Source: DATAUD01 sp036268455 (GTDB lineage: Bacteria > Verrucomicrobiota > Verrucomicrobiia > Limisphaerales > Palsa-1400). Taken from it: a DNA stretch of 64,000 nucleotides. This document shows positions 32,832-42,708 of this stretch, in pieces. A model generated the notes under the pieces. That model was not told where the DNA came from, did no database searches, and saw only the letters and a program-made list of their open reading frames with translations. Position 1 is the stretch's first letter. Each line of letters opens with the position of its first letter. Where the stretch lies: NCBI GenBank assembly GCA_036268455.1, contig DATAUD010000093.1:45587-109586 (forward strand), given 5' to 3'. The position numbers were made by a program, and so were the translations under genes.

Positions 32832-34961
32832 TTATTCGACAATCAATTTTTGGAGTTCGCGATGGTTGACTTTCCCGGTGCCCAGTTTGGGAATGTCGCG
32901 CACGAATTTGACTTCACGCGGGACATAAAGGTTGCTCAGACCTTTGGCTTTTATCGCCGCGCGAATTTCGTCGAGATTCAACTTCTGCTCATTCGAAACG
33001 GCGACCAGCGTTTCGCCGCGATCCGCATCAGGCCGGGCGAGGACGGCGATTTGAAACCGTATGCCATATTGTGGAAATGCCCCGGCAAGGGCTTCCTCGG
33101 CAGCGGTGAGGCTGACCATTTCGCCGCTGACTTTGGCGAAGCGTTTCATGCGGCCAAGGAGGAAAAGAAAACCGTCCTCATCAACGCGACCGATATCGCC
33201 GGTGTCATACCAGCCGCCTTGCGCCTGGAATTTGGCGTTCGGCTCCGGGTTGAGGTAGCCGCGCATAATGTTGGGGCCGCGCACCCACAAACGTCCGCCT
33301 TCCTGCACGCCTTCGACCGGCTCGAACCGATATTCGATTGCAGGCAGGAACCGGCCGGCGGAGCCAAAACGCGGGTTGACCAGAGTATTGACCGTGATGG
33401 CGGGGCTGCATTCCGTGGCGCCGTATCCTTCGAGGACGCGTTGGCCGAATTGGCGGGCCCAGGTGTTGGCGGTCGCTTCCTGCAATTTTTCCGCGCCGCC
33501 GATGAGCAGGCGCACAGTGCGGAAATCGTACGCGTGTGCCTTGCGCGCGTAGCCGTTGAGGAATGTGTTGGTGCCGAAGAAAATGGTGCAATCCAAATCG
33601 TAAAGCAGCGAGGGAATGATCCGGTAGTGCAGCGGCGACGGATAGAGAAAAACGTAAATCCCGCGCGACACCGCGAGCAGGAGCGACAGCAACCCAAAGC
33701 TGTGGAACAGCGGCAAGGCGTTGAACATGCGGTCGCAATCCATGACGTCGAGGACGGCGAGCATTTGGTAAATGTTCGAGAGAAGGTTGTCGTGGGTCAA
33801 TTCGACACCCTTGGGCGGGCCTTCGGAGCCGCTTGTGAAAAGAACGACCGCCGTTGAGTCTCTGCACTGAGTTCCGGCTAGCGATTGCGGCTGGAATATG
33901 GCGCGGGCCAATGCGCGTAATTGGTCTGTGCGCGAGACGCGGGAGCGAACGTCCTCGAGTTGGATGAACTTTATGCCGGCGTCTGTCATTGGTTTGAGGT
34001 CCAGCCTGGCGCGTTGCAAAAACGCCGCGGAGGTTATGACATTTTTCACACCGGCCAGTTGCGCGCACGCGAGCATTGTCGGCACGCCGGCGGAAAAATT
34101 GAAAATGGCGGGGACTTTGTCGATCGACCAGAGGCTCAAAAGGGAAACGGGGACGGCGTTGGAATTGGGTAGGAGGATGCCGATTCGCTCGCCCGGTTCG
34201 GCGGGGAGAATTTGGCGCCATTGCTCGGCGATCGCCCCGGCGGAGGCGAGAAAACGCCGGAGGGTCAGCTTTTTTCGCGTGACATCCTGAAGGACGACGG
34301 TCGAGGGAAATCGGCGCGCCCTTTCGATGATTACGCCGAGGACTGTGCCGGGGCACGCGGACATTTCGGTGTCAAATTGCTGGCGGACCATTGTGTCGTA
34401 AAGCCAGCGGGTGAGTTTTTGCCGCGCGCGAACGGTGCTTTGTCCCTCCAATTTTGGCGGAGTCACAAGCGCGCTGAAATGGGCGGAGACGCGCGGGAAC
34501 CAGACCCGGCGGTTGGAATTTGGCGAGAACGGCAGCCTGTGCGCGCCGCGCAAAAAGCAGGTGATGACCTTGGCGTTGGTTCTGTAAAGCAAAAAGCCGG
34601 TGCCATCGAATAATTTCATCAATGAACCGGTGCGCGAAAGACGGCCCTCCGGAAAAAGGACGAGTTTGCCGCCGGTTTGAAGATATTCGGCCATGCGTTT
34701 GACCGCGTAGGGGGAATCGACTTCGACGGGAAAGGTGAACCGATTGATCATGATGAAGCGGTGCACAAAACTGGTTTGCGCGCCTTCCTTCGAGGTGACG
34801 AAACGCCAACTGTCATCGAGACAAACGGCGACGAGGAGCCAATCGAACCACGAGGAGTGATTGGGAAGGAGCATAACCGGGCCCGGCGCTTCCAACACCG
34901 CCATGTTCTCGGCGTGAAAACCGTAGAGCAGCCGCAGAAGAAAACGCAGGAATGATTTCAT
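32832..34961 (-). CDS. aas: Aas-like acyltransferase and acyl-ACP/CoA ligase
   Basis: The 709-residue protein has two parts. The first (residues 1-190) is a PlsC acyltransferase with NHSSWFDW (HX4D) and FPEGRLSRTG. The second is an AMP-binding ligase with FTSGSEGPPKGVELTHDN, EGYGATECSP, YDTGDIGRVDEDG and KLGTGKVNHREL. This is the layout of Aas, which reacylates lysophosphatidylethanolamine. The next gene upstream, by a 4-base overlap, is an LplT-like importer of that same lipid, as in Gram-negative bacteria. The pair should recycle membrane phospholipid. The C-terminal Lys and length are normal. Confidence 0.9.
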   Translation of the reverse strand: MKSFLRFLLRLLYGFHAENMAVLEAPGPVMLLPNHSSWFDWLLVAVCLDDSWRFVTSKEGAQTSFVHRFIMINRFTFPVEVDSPYAVKRMAEYLQTGGKLVLFPEGRLSRTGSLMKLFDGTGFLLYRTNAKVITCFLRGAHRLPFSPNSNRRVWFPRVSAHFSALVTPPKLEGQSTVRARQKLTRWLYDTMVRQQFDTEMSACPGTVLGVIIERARRFPSTVVLQDVTRKKLTLRRFLASAGAIAEQWRQILPAEPGERIGILLPNSNAVPVSLLSLWSIDKVPAIFNFSAGVPTMLACAQLAGVKNVITSAAFLQRARLDLKPMTDAGIKFIQLEDVRSRVSRTDQLRALARAIFQPQSLAGTQCRDSTAVVLFTSGSEGPPKGVELTHDNLLSNIYQMLAVLDVMDCDRMFNALPLFHSFGLLSLLLAVSRGIYVFLYPSPLHYRIIPSLLYDLDCTIFFGTNTFLNGYARKAHAYDFRTVRLLIGGAEKLQEATANTWARQFGQRVLEGYGATECSPAITVNTLVNPRFGSAGRFLPAIEYRFEPVEGVQEGGRLWVRGPNIMRGYLNPEPNAKFQAQGGWYDTGDIGRVDEDGFLFLLGRMKRFAKVSGEMVSLTAAEEALAGAFPQYGIRFQIAVLARPDADRGETLVAVSNEQKLNLDEIRAAIKAKGLSNLYVPREVKFVRDIPKLGTGKVNHRELQKLIVE

Positions 34962-36214
34962 TTCGAGGGATGGGAGGTTTTGGGCGGAACTTTCAGCCAG
35001 ATCACAACGACAGCAACGAAGGCCGCCAGGACCAGAAAAAGTTCGGAGGGGTTGAAACCGATTCTGACATCGAGATAGGCGATCAGCGCGCCGCCGAGCA
35101 TGGCCAGATTTTCAAAGCCGTTCTGGGTGGCGATTGTTTTTCCGAGGCGGTCCTTGTGCGACTCCGCCTGGAGCGCGGCGTTGAGGGGAATCAAAAATAA
35201 TCCAGCGACCAATCCAGTGAGCAGCAGGAGCGTCACGGCGAGGGACATTGGGTAGTTGATTCCGGCGCGCATAAGGCCGCCAATGCTCCCGAGCACGGCG
35301 GTACCGGCGGCAAGCAGCCAGCCGTAACGGCGGGTCGCGCGCAAATCGCCGACTTCGTAGAGACTGCCCGCGAGGACGCTGCCGGCCATGACACCGAGGC
35401 TTAACCATAATCCAAGCAGGCTGATGGAGGTCATGGTTTTTAATTTGAGCACTTGCTCGCCCCAGGGTTGAAAATTCATTTTAAGGACCGCGCCGCAAAT
35501 CCAAAATAACGCCGTCCCAACGAGGACGCGGGCGAGACGTTTTTGGGAAAAGAGCTCGCCCAGGTTTTGGAAGAATTCCCCGACGCTGCCTTTAAATTTG
35601 ACCTCGCGGTAGGAGGGCGTTCGCGACATCAAAAGATTCAGGCCGAGAGACGCCGCGTAAATGGCGAGGGTGATCGAATAACAAACTGAAATTGGCAATC
35701 TGTCGAAGGCCATCGAGCCGCCAATGTTTCCGCCGAGGATGGCGACAACGGTTAGCAATTCCAGAAGGCCGTTGGCTTTGACGAGTCGCTCCTTGGGCAG
35801 GATTTCAGGGAGGATTCCGTATTTGGCCGGGGAATAAACACACGCGCCGACGCCAACAATAAAATATCCCACCGCAAACCAGACTTTGTCCGACGCGACG
35901 CCCAGGGCGGTGACAGCGGCGCCGAGAAGCTTGATGAAATTGCCGCCGAGGAGCCAGCGGTTTTTGGAGAACCGGTCGTTGAGATAGCCGGTGAATGGCG
36001 CGAGCAAGACGTACGGGACAAACAGAAGGCTGGTGTAGTAGATGTTCGCGATGCTCTGGGATTGCCCGGTAATCGCGCCTTTGATGCTTTGCGTCAGGAA
36101 CGGACCGAGAATAATCATCAGGATCAGGTTGTCGCCGAACGCGCTCAAAAACTGGCTCGCCAGCAACAATGTATAATTGCGGCTATGACCGGCGCCGGCG
36201 GATTTGGATTGCAC
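34958..36214 (-). CDS. lplT: LplT-like lysophospholipid transporter (MFS)
   Basis: The 418-residue protein has about twelve transmembrane segments with MFS motifs TGYLNDRFSKNRWLLGG (around 70-86) and an N-terminal FLSAFGDNLILMIILGPF. The match to LplT is supported by its overlap with aas. It flips lysophospholipid into the cytoplasm for Aas. GTG at 36214 is used; no ATG occurs nearby. The N-terminal extension before the first helix is only about 14 residues. Directly upstream is the DUF1549/DUF1553 gene end. Confidence 0.86.
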   Translation of the reverse strand: MQSKSAGAGHSRNYTLLLASQFLSAFGDNLILMIILGPFLTQSIKGAITGQSQSIANIYYTSLLFVPYVLLAPFTGYLNDRFSKNRWLLGGNFIKLLGAAVTALGVASDKVWFAVGYFIVGVGACVYSPAKYGILPEILPKERLVKANGLLELLTVVAILGGNIGGSMAFDRLPISVCYSITLAIYAASLGLNLLMSRTPSYREVKFKGSVGEFFQNLGELFSQKRLARVLVGTALFWICGAVLKMNFQPWGEQVLKLKTMTSISLLGLWLSLGVMAGSVLAGSLYEVGDLRATRRYGWLLAAGTAVLGSIGGLMRAGINYPMSLAVTLLLLTGLVAGLFLIPLNAALQAESHKDRLGKTIATQNGFENLAMLGGALIAYLDVRIGFNPSELFLVLAAFVAVVVIWLKVPPKTSHPSK

Positions 36215-36255
36215 GGAGACTGGTTAACGTGTCCCGGGCTGTCTGGCCAGAATTT

Positions 36256-39200
36256 TTACTCCAGAAAAAAGAACTCGTTGGAGATGAGGAGGACCTGGGC
36301 GTATTTTTGCCAGGGGCCAAGGGGCTTGGGAAGTTTCTTCGGGTCGATAAAATTTTCCTTCGCATCCCAGGCGTGAGGCAGCGAAAGCTCGTCCATGCTA
36401 TCATTGTCGAGTTTGGCCATTTCGATGCGAGGCGCCCATTTGAATGTGTCGGAACGGGCGTCGGCCAATCCGTCCACCATGAAATCGATGGTGTCGCCTT
36501 GTTTGACTTCGACGTTGTCCAGCGTTGTTTCGGCATGGCTGTTGTGCGCTTTCCATTCGCCCAACAATCCGGCGCGGCTCGATACGATGCGTCCGCGCAC
36601 TCCGTCTCCAGGCGAGAGCGCGTGAATCAATTCGCCGCTGATTGCAATGACGCCATCACGCGGAGCGATCCATCGGCGGATCGCGGCGATGTTCGTTTTG
36701 CCGGGGTAGCCGCCGAGGGCGTTGATTTGCGCCGGGCCAAGTTTTGGGTCCGATCCCTTGGCGCGAGCAACCCAGGCGTTACCTTTGAAAAACGGCAGCG
36801 GGGCGAAATGGACTGTCCGTTGTGTTCCTTCATCGAAGGAGCCGGAGCCGTATTCCCAATCGGCAACTTGCGGGACCACTTCGTCGTGTGAGGGCTGTTC
36901 ACGCAGATAATCGCGCGCCAGCTCCAGTTCTCCGGGCGTGGGTGCGCGCTGGTAAATCAGTTCATAGAGTTTGTCAATACGAGCATTGTCATCGGCGAGG
37001 GCGTCAGATTCGCAGCGGGCCACGACGCCGCGAGCGCAGTCGGCGAGCAAGGGGCTGTTAAGGAGAAACAACGCCTGGGGGGCGACGATTGTTTGAAACC
37101 GTTCGGCGCTGCTAAGGTCGGGATTTGCGAAATCGAAGGCGCGAAACATGCCCGGAAGATTTTGGCGGTCAATGAACGCATAAACGGAGCGGCGTTCGGG
37201 CAAGGTGTTGGACGTGATGTCCACGGGCTGGCCGCCTCCGGCGGGATCGAGTTCGCCGGCGATGGCAAGAAGTGAATCGCGCATCGCTTCAAAATCCAGT
37301 CGGGTCGGGTTCATGCGCCAGAGCAAGGCGTTTTCCGGATCGGCTTTGGCGGCGGCCGCGCTCAGGGCGCTGCTTTGCTGATAGACACTGGAGAGCATGA
37401 TGAGGCGATTGAGCTTTTTGAGCGACCAACCGTCTTTCATAAAGCGGGCGGCCATGTAATCGAGCAGGCCGGATTGAACCGGACGATCGGTGCGCATTCC
37501 AAAATCGGAAGGCGAAGCGACGAGCGGCGCGCCGAAGTGGTGCATCCAAACGCGATTGACAAAAACGCGCGCGGTAAGCGGATTTTGCGGGCTGGCGATG
37601 TCTTCGGCCAGTTGAAGGCGGCCGCTGACCTTCTTTGGAAACGGCGGCGCGCCCGGCGGACTGAGGACTTCAAGGAACCCGCGCGGAGCTTCGGCGCCGC
37701 GAGTGGAGGGATTGCCCCGCAAAAAAATCCTCGAATTGGCCGGACGCGGTTTATCGAGCAACACCATCGCCCGGGGCGGCGCGCCGGGGTCGGTCGCTTC
37801 AATATCCACGAGCTTTTTCCGGAGGATGTCGATTTTGTTGCGCACCGAATCGTCAAAAAGAAATAGTTTGGCAAAATCGGCGCGCGGCGGGTTTGCGGGT
37901 GAATTGCTCGCCTCCATGTATTCGCGCAATTCAACCGAGGGCCCGGTGGTTTCGAAATTCGTGGAGGCCTGGGCAAAAACCTTGTCGTAAGTGACGGCCA
38001 CTTCGTGGAGATTTGTAAAAGCGATGCCGGAGCACGCCTGCTCAACGAGGGGATTGACGTTTGAACCGAATGTCATGGGGGCATTGGTGAAGTTCGCCGC
38101 AAGGGCGAGCCAGGGAGAGAACAGGCGCGAATGATTGGTCCTGAGAACGGCCAGATTGGTCCGCCATCGCAGGAAAACCGATTTATTAAGCTTTCGGCTG
38201 CGGACCAACTCGTCCGTTTTGAGATTGTTGGTCGCAAATGGAACGGCGTCATGGACGGCCAGCAAGTAATCGCCAACCTCCGACCGCAATTTTCCGAGAA
38301 CGGCCAATTCGTTGGATTGGACAAAGGACTCGAGATTTTGCCGGTTCGTAGCCACGTCCGTCAGATAATTTGTGTATCCGGCGGGCAGCGCCACAGTCAG
38401 CAGCGGCGGGTTGGTCGGCTCGTAGGAACTGTTGAAAATTCCGTGGAGGGCGTAGTAATCGCGAGTCGGAATGGGATCGAACTTGTGGTCGTGGCAGCGG
38501 GCGCAGCTTACGGTCAGGCCGAGCAAGCCGCGCGAAACCACGTCGATTCTGTCGTCGATAATATCATTCTCGTTTTCAAAGAAGCGGCGGCCGGTGGTAA
38601 GGAAACCCATCGCGGCGAGGTCGCGGTTGTCATTGGTTTCGGCCGGCAACTGGTCGGCGGCGAGTTGTTCGAGGATGAAACGGTTGAACGGCAAATCATC
38701 GTTGACAGCGCGAATCACGTAATCCCGATAGGTGTAGGCATAGGGCAATCGCGGGCTTTCGCGGCCGTTTGACTGGCCTTTGGTGTCCGCGTATCGGGCG
38801 ACATCCAGCCAGTAGCGGCCCCATCGCTCGCCGTAATGCGGGGACGCCAGCAGGCGATCGACGACGCGGGCAAAAGCGTCCGGTGATTTGTCCGCCAGAA
38901 ACGCGCTCACTTCGCCGGGAGTCGGCGGCAGGCCGGTAAGATCGAACGTGGCGCGGCGAATCAGCGCGCGTTTGTCGGCGGGTGGATTCGGACAAAGCTT
39001 TTTGTCATTTAGATTTTCGAGGACGAACGCGTCGAGCGGGGTTTTGATCCAGCCCTTGCGCTTTCGAATATTGGGCATCGGCGGTTCGGAAATCGGCTGA
39101 AAGGCCCAATGCTTCCGCGCGGCCTCAAACGATTGGGAGACATGGCTGGCTTCGGACGTTCGTGGGTCGGGCGCGCCCATTTTAACCCAGGCGCGCAAAC

Positions 39201-39558
39201 CGGCGATTTGGTCGTCGGGCAGCTTGTGGTCTTTGGGCGGCATTTGCAAATCCGGGTCGGTGTAACTGACGGCCTTGATCAGGAGGCTTTTTTCCGGGTG
39301 ATTGGGAACGATTGCGGGGCCGCTGTCGCCGCCTTTGCGAAGATCGGCGCTGGTGTCCAGCATGAACCCGCCGCGGACTTTTTGGCTTTCGTGGCTGTGG
39401 CACTTGTAGCAACGATCAATGAGGACCGGGCGGATTTTGCTCTCGAAAAATTCGATCCCCGCGGAATTGGCGGGCGCGGGCGCGGCGGCGCATTGCCAGG
39501 AAAAAAGGGCGGCTCCGCAGGCTGACGCGAGCCTAAGCCAGAAGTTCGCGGACGACAT
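36256..39558 (-). CDS. DUF1549/DUF1553 (PSD1) protein with cytochrome c domain
   Basis: This 1100-residue protein has a signal peptide (1-25), a heme site CYKCH at about 50-54 with distal Met in LQMPP (PSCyt1-type), then DUF1549 (WAFQPI, GERWGRYWLDVARYADTKG, FNRFILEQLAADQLP) and DUF1553 in the C-terminal half (PLTARVFVNRVWMHHFG, NPDLSSAERF). This family is a hallmark of Planctomycetes and Verrucomicrobia, always beside a DUF1501 gene as here. It may take part in extracellular polysaccharide or sulfate chemistry. ATG 39558 is chosen, as the alternative at 39597 lacks a signal peptide start. Confidence 0.9.
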   Translation of the reverse strand: MSSANFWLRLASACGAALFSWQCAAAPAPANSAGIEFFESKIRPVLIDRCYKCHSHESQKVRGGFMLDTSADLRKGGDSGPAIVPNHPEKSLLIKAVSYTDPDLQMPPKDHKLPDDQIAGLRAWVKMGAPDPRTSEASHVSQSFEAARKHWAFQPISEPPMPNIRKRKGWIKTPLDAFVLENLNDKKLCPNPPADKRALIRRATFDLTGLPPTPGEVSAFLADKSPDAFARVVDRLLASPHYGERWGRYWLDVARYADTKGQSNGRESPRLPYAYTYRDYVIRAVNDDLPFNRFILEQLAADQLPAETNDNRDLAAMGFLTTGRRFFENENDIIDDRIDVVSRGLLGLTVSCARCHDHKFDPIPTRDYYALHGIFNSSYEPTNPPLLTVALPAGYTNYLTDVATNRQNLESFVQSNELAVLGKLRSEVGDYLLAVHDAVPFATNNLKTDELVRSRKLNKSVFLRWRTNLAVLRTNHSRLFSPWLALAANFTNAPMTFGSNVNPLVEQACSGIAFTNLHEVAVTYDKVFAQASTNFETTGPSVELREYMEASNSPANPPRADFAKLFLFDDSVRNKIDILRKKLVDIEATDPGAPPRAMVLLDKPRPANSRIFLRGNPSTRGAEAPRGFLEVLSPPGAPPFPKKVSGRLQLAEDIASPQNPLTARVFVNRVWMHHFGAPLVASPSDFGMRTDRPVQSGLLDYMAARFMKDGWSLKKLNRLIMLSSVYQQSSALSAAAAKADPENALLWRMNPTRLDFEAMRDSLLAIAGELDPAGGGQPVDITSNTLPERRSVYAFIDRQNLPGMFRAFDFANPDLSSAERFQTIVAPQALFLLNSPLLADCARGVVARCESDALADDNARIDKLYELIYQRAPTPGELELARDYLREQPSHDEVVPQVADWEYGSGSFDEGTQRTVHFAPLPFFKGNAWVARAKGSDPKLGPAQINALGGYPGKTNIAAIRRWIAPRDGVIAISGELIHALSPGDGVRGRIVSSRAGLLGEWKAHNSHAETTLDNVEVKQGDTIDFMVDGLADARSDTFKWAPRIEMAKLDNDSMDELSLPHAWDAKENFIDPKKLPKPLGPWQKYAQVLLISNEFFFLE

Positions 39559-40960
39559 TGCCTTCGATGCCGGTGAGGCGGAAATCGCGTCCCTCATAAC
39601 GGTAAGTCAGCTTTTTGTGGTCGAAGCCAAGGAGTTGGAGGATGGTGGCGTGGAGGTCGGGCACTTCCATTTTATTATTGACTGCGGCGAAGCCGAATTG
39701 GTCGGTCGCGCCGTGAACGTAGCCGCCTTTGACGCCGCTGCCCGCCATCCAGATGGAAAAGCCGGCGGCGTTGTGATCGCGTCCCCTGCCCTTGGTGTTA
39801 TCGACGTTGAGATTGCCGTCGCTGGTGGGCGTGCGTCCGAATTCTCCGCCCCAAACAATGAGCGTTTGATCGAGCAGGCCGCGTTGTTTGAGATCGGTGA
39901 GCAAAGCGGCAATGGGCTGATCGCACGCCTTCGCGGAATCGCGCAAGCCTTTTTCGATTTGACTGTGATGGTCCCATCCTGTGTGCCAGGGCTGGACGAA
40001 GCGCACGCCGCGCTCGATGAGACGCCGTGTGATCAGAAGTTGACGGCCTTGCGGAGTATCGCCGTAGAGGGCGCGGATTTCCTCGGGTTCCTTGCTGATG
40101 TCAAAAGCATCGGTCGCCTCGATTTGCATGCGGAAGGCGGTTTCAAAGGATTGGATGCGGCTTTCAAGCGGGCCTTCTTCGGCGCGAACTTTGGCGTGTT
40201 CCTGTTCCAATTTGCACAAAAGATCGATTTGCCGGCGCTGCTCAGGCAACGACGTTGTGGAACTGCGGATGTATTCGATCAGTTTGTCGGGCTGGGTATT
40301 TCTGGTTTCAACGAATGTGCCCTGATAAGCGCCCGGCAAAAAGGCGCTTTGCCAATTTTGATCGCCGAGAAGCGGACGGCCATTGGGACTCAGGGCGATG
40401 AAGCCGGGCAAGTTCTGATTTTCAGTGCCCAGCCCGTAAGTGACCCAGGAGCCGACGCTCGGACGGGAGAAACGGGCTTCGCCAGTGTTCATCGTGAGCA
40501 TCGCGATCTCGTGGCTGGGCACGGCGGTTTGCATCGAGCGAATGATGGCCAGGTCATCGACGTGCCTGGCAAGGAGGGGGAAGACCTCGCTGATTTCGAT
40601 GCCGCTTTGGCCGTGTTTTTCAAATTTGAACGGAGACGGGAAGGCGCTGCCGGGCCGGGTGATCGACTTGTCGATGTCTTTGAGCGATTTGCCGGCGTAT
40701 TTGGCGAGGGCTGGCTTTGGATCGAAGGTATCGACGTGCGAGGGGCCGCCAGCCATAAAAAGATGAATGACCTGTTTTGCGCGACCGGGAAATTGCGGCG
40801 ATTTCGGCGCGAGGGGCGAAAGCAGGGAATCCGCGCGGACGGCGGTTTCCATGATGGACGCGAGGCCAAGGGCGCCCATGCCCATTCCGCAGCGGCAAAG
40901 GAATTGGCGGCGGGTCAGGAAGCGGTCCTGGGGCTGTAATTCGTGCTCACTCCTATTCAT
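39533..40960 (-). CDS. DUF1501 family secreted protein (sulfatase-like fold)
   Basis: The 475-residue protein has a Tat-type start FLTRRQFLCRCGMGMGALGLAS (about 14-35) and DUF1501 patterns: AKQVIHLFMAGGPSHVDTFDPKP, LTMNTGEARFSRPSVGSWVTYGLG, VWGGEFGRTP and RDHNAAGFSIWMAGSGVKGG. The fold is alkaline-phosphatase-like; its activity is unknown. It is the usual partner of DUF1549/DUF1553 proteins, whose gene overlaps it by 26 bases. The twin Arg suggests export in a folded state. Confidence 0.9.
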   Translation of the reverse strand: MNRSEHELQPQDRFLTRRQFLCRCGMGMGALGLASIMETAVRADSLLSPLAPKSPQFPGRAKQVIHLFMAGGPSHVDTFDPKPALAKYAGKSLKDIDKSITRPGSAFPSPFKFEKHGQSGIEISEVFPLLARHVDDLAIIRSMQTAVPSHEIAMLTMNTGEARFSRPSVGSWVTYGLGTENQNLPGFIALSPNGRPLLGDQNWQSAFLPGAYQGTFVETRNTQPDKLIEYIRSSTTSLPEQRRQIDLLCKLEQEHAKVRAEEGPLESRIQSFETAFRMQIEATDAFDISKEPEEIRALYGDTPQGRQLLITRRLIERGVRFVQPWHTGWDHHSQIEKGLRDSAKACDQPIAALLTDLKQRGLLDQTLIVWGGEFGRTPTSDGNLNVDNTKGRGRDHNAAGFSIWMAGSGVKGGYVHGATDQFGFAAVNNKMEVPDLHATILQLLGFDHKKLTYRYEGRDFRLTGIEGNVVRELLA

Positions 40961-41041
40961 GGCTGCTTAATTCTGACGCGGGCCAACATACTACTATTCA
41001 AGAGGGTTCCAAAGGGTTGGAGGTTACATTTTTCCGCATGG

Positions 41042-41614
41042 TTATTTTGACCGCAAGTCCACGTCCGTAAAACCGACCTGGTACAAGAGTATCGTCAATT
41101 GTGACTTTGCCCGTTCCGAGGCGTCGGTCAAAATGCCGTTTTTCAACGCGGCGAGACGCAGTTCTTCAACGGCCTGGCGGCGGGCGTTTTGCTCCAGGTC
41201 TTTGTCGAAAACACGGAGCAGGCCGGTGGACCTTTCCACGATTTGCGTGGCTTGATCGTCCAAATAGGCGTCCACAACCCGCGAACGCGGAAGCACGATG
41301 CTGATCTTTTTGCCGGAAACATGGACGTCTTTGGGATCGATTTGACTGAGGTTTATCGCTGCTTTGACAACTCCGTGAGCAACAAGAATAACGTGGCTGT
41401 CGCCATACCATTTGACGTCGTCCAGCACGACGACTTTTTCAAGTGTATATTTGACGGTCACAAATTGGGAGAGCGTCTGCACCTTTTTGAGAATGGAGGG
41501 CGTATTGAATATGACGCCGCGCTGCGAAATCAAACGATACCCAAGAAGACCGGCAAAAATTCCCACGGCGAATACAAGCACGGTGAGAAAAATGGCGGCG
41601 ACCGCTTTTTTCAT
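41042..41614 (-). CDS. DUF4230 membrane-anchored protein
   Basis: The 190-residue protein has one N-terminal membrane segment (AVAAIFLTVLVFAVGIFAGLLGYRLI) and then a domain matching DUF4230: LSQFVTVKYTLEKVVVLDD, GVVKAAINLSQIDPKDVHV, KKISIVLPRSRVVDAYLDD, and a C-terminal helical pair. Function of DUF4230 is unknown; these proteins are anchored in the inner membrane and face out. It is divergent from hemB, with an 84-base gap holding both promoters. Confidence 0.75.
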   Translation of the reverse strand: MKKAVAAIFLTVLVFAVGIFAGLLGYRLISQRGVIFNTPSILKKVQTLSQFVTVKYTLEKVVVLDDVKWYGDSHVILVAHGVVKAAINLSQIDPKDVHVSGKKISIVLPRSRVVDAYLDDQATQIVERSTGLLRVFDKDLEQNARRQAVEELRLAALKNGILTDASERAKSQLTILLYQVGFTDVDLRSK

Positions 41615-41698
41615 GCTTTCATTTTAAACCAGCCGATTCCCGTATGACACTGATATTTTCCACTTTGCGCGGGCCGTCCTCATGGCTACCCTCCGCGC

Positions 41699-42703
41699 AT
41701 GAGTTTTTCCGCTTTGGGCGATTTTCCATCTTATCGGCCGCGACGGCTTCGGCAATCGGCGGGTTTGCGCCAGTTGATGAGGGAAAGTTCCCTTTCGGCG
41801 GATCGCCTGGTTCTTCCACTCTTTGCGCGAGGCGGAACGAAATTCCGGCAGGCCGTCGCATCCATGCCTGGAGTTTTTCAATTGTCCCCGGACGAAATCG
41901 TTCGCGAGGCCTCGGCTGCGCACGAGCTGGGTGTGCCGGCGGTTTTGCTTTTTGGAATTCCCGCGGTCAAAGATGAAAAGGCGTCCGAGGCATACGCCCG
42001 CAACGGGATTGTTCAGCAGACGGTGCGTCAATTAAAAAAAGAAATTCCAAGCCTGATTGTCATCACCGATGTGTGCCTTTGCGAATACATGAGCCACGGG
42101 CATTGCGGAATTGTCGAGGAGACAAAGGGCGGGCGCATTTCCAATGACCGGACCCTCAAACTGCTGGCGCGAACGGCGGCGAGCCATGCCGAGGCGGGCG
42201 CGGATATCGTGGCGCCCAGCGACATGATGGATGGCCGGGTGGCGGTGATTCGCAGGGCTTTGGACGCAAGCGGACTTGAGGAGACGCCGATTCTTTCGTA
42301 TGCAGCAAAGTTCGCTTCGGCTTTTTACGGCCCATTTCGGGAAGCAGCGGAGTCCGCGCCAAAATTTGGAGATCGGCGCACGTATCAAATGGACGCCGCC
42401 AATGCGCTCGAAGCGTTGCGCGAAGTGGCAATGGACATTCGCGAGGGAGCGGACATCGTCATGGTCAAACCCGCGCTGTCATGCCTGGATATTTTGCATC
42501 GCGTGAAGGCGGAGTTTGGCTACCCGACCGCCGCGTATTCCGTAAGCGGGGAATATGCAATGATCAAATCGGCGGCGGCGAAAGGCTGGATCGACGAGCG
42601 CCAGGTCACGCTGGAAACTTTGCAGGCGATGCGGCGCGCGGGGGCGGATTTCATCGTCACTTACGCGGCGGCGGACGCGGCGCGCTGGCTCAAGGAAGGC
42701 TGA
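41699..42703 (+). CDS. hemB: Delta-aminolevulinic acid dehydratase (porphobilinogen synthase)
   Basis: The 334-residue protein is a full HemB. It has the zinc cysteines Cys126, Cys128 and Cys136 (DVCLCEYMSHGHCG) and the catalytic lysines Lys204 (SYAAKFASAFYGPF) and Lys257 (ADIVMVKPALSC). It condenses two molecules of 5-aminolevulinate in heme synthesis. The three cysteines indicate the zinc-dependent form. Length is normal. It stands alone; the FHA gene is convergent 5 bases after it. Confidence 0.97.
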   Translation: MSFSALGDFPSYRPRRLRQSAGLRQLMRESSLSADRLVLPLFARGGTKFRQAVASMPGVFQLSPDEIVREASAAHELGVPAVLLFGIPAVKDEKASEAYARNGIVQQTVRQLKKEIPSLIVITDVCLCEYMSHGHCGIVEETKGGRISNDRTLKLLARTAASHAEAGADIVAPSDMMDGRVAVIRRALDASGLEETPILSYAAKFASAFYGPFREAAESAPKFGDRRTYQMDAANALEALREVAMDIREGADIVMVKPALSCLDILHRVKAEFGYPTAAYSVSGEYAMIKSAAAKGWIDERQVTLETLQAMRRAGADFIVTYAAADAARWLKEG

Positions 42704-42708
42704 CCGGG

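Noticed and set aside
32850..33857. 335-codon plus-strand frame
   Set aside because: Antisense shadow of the aas gene.
39419..40939. 506-codon plus-strand frame
   Set aside because: It is antisense to the well-supported DUF1501 gene and has no family pattern.
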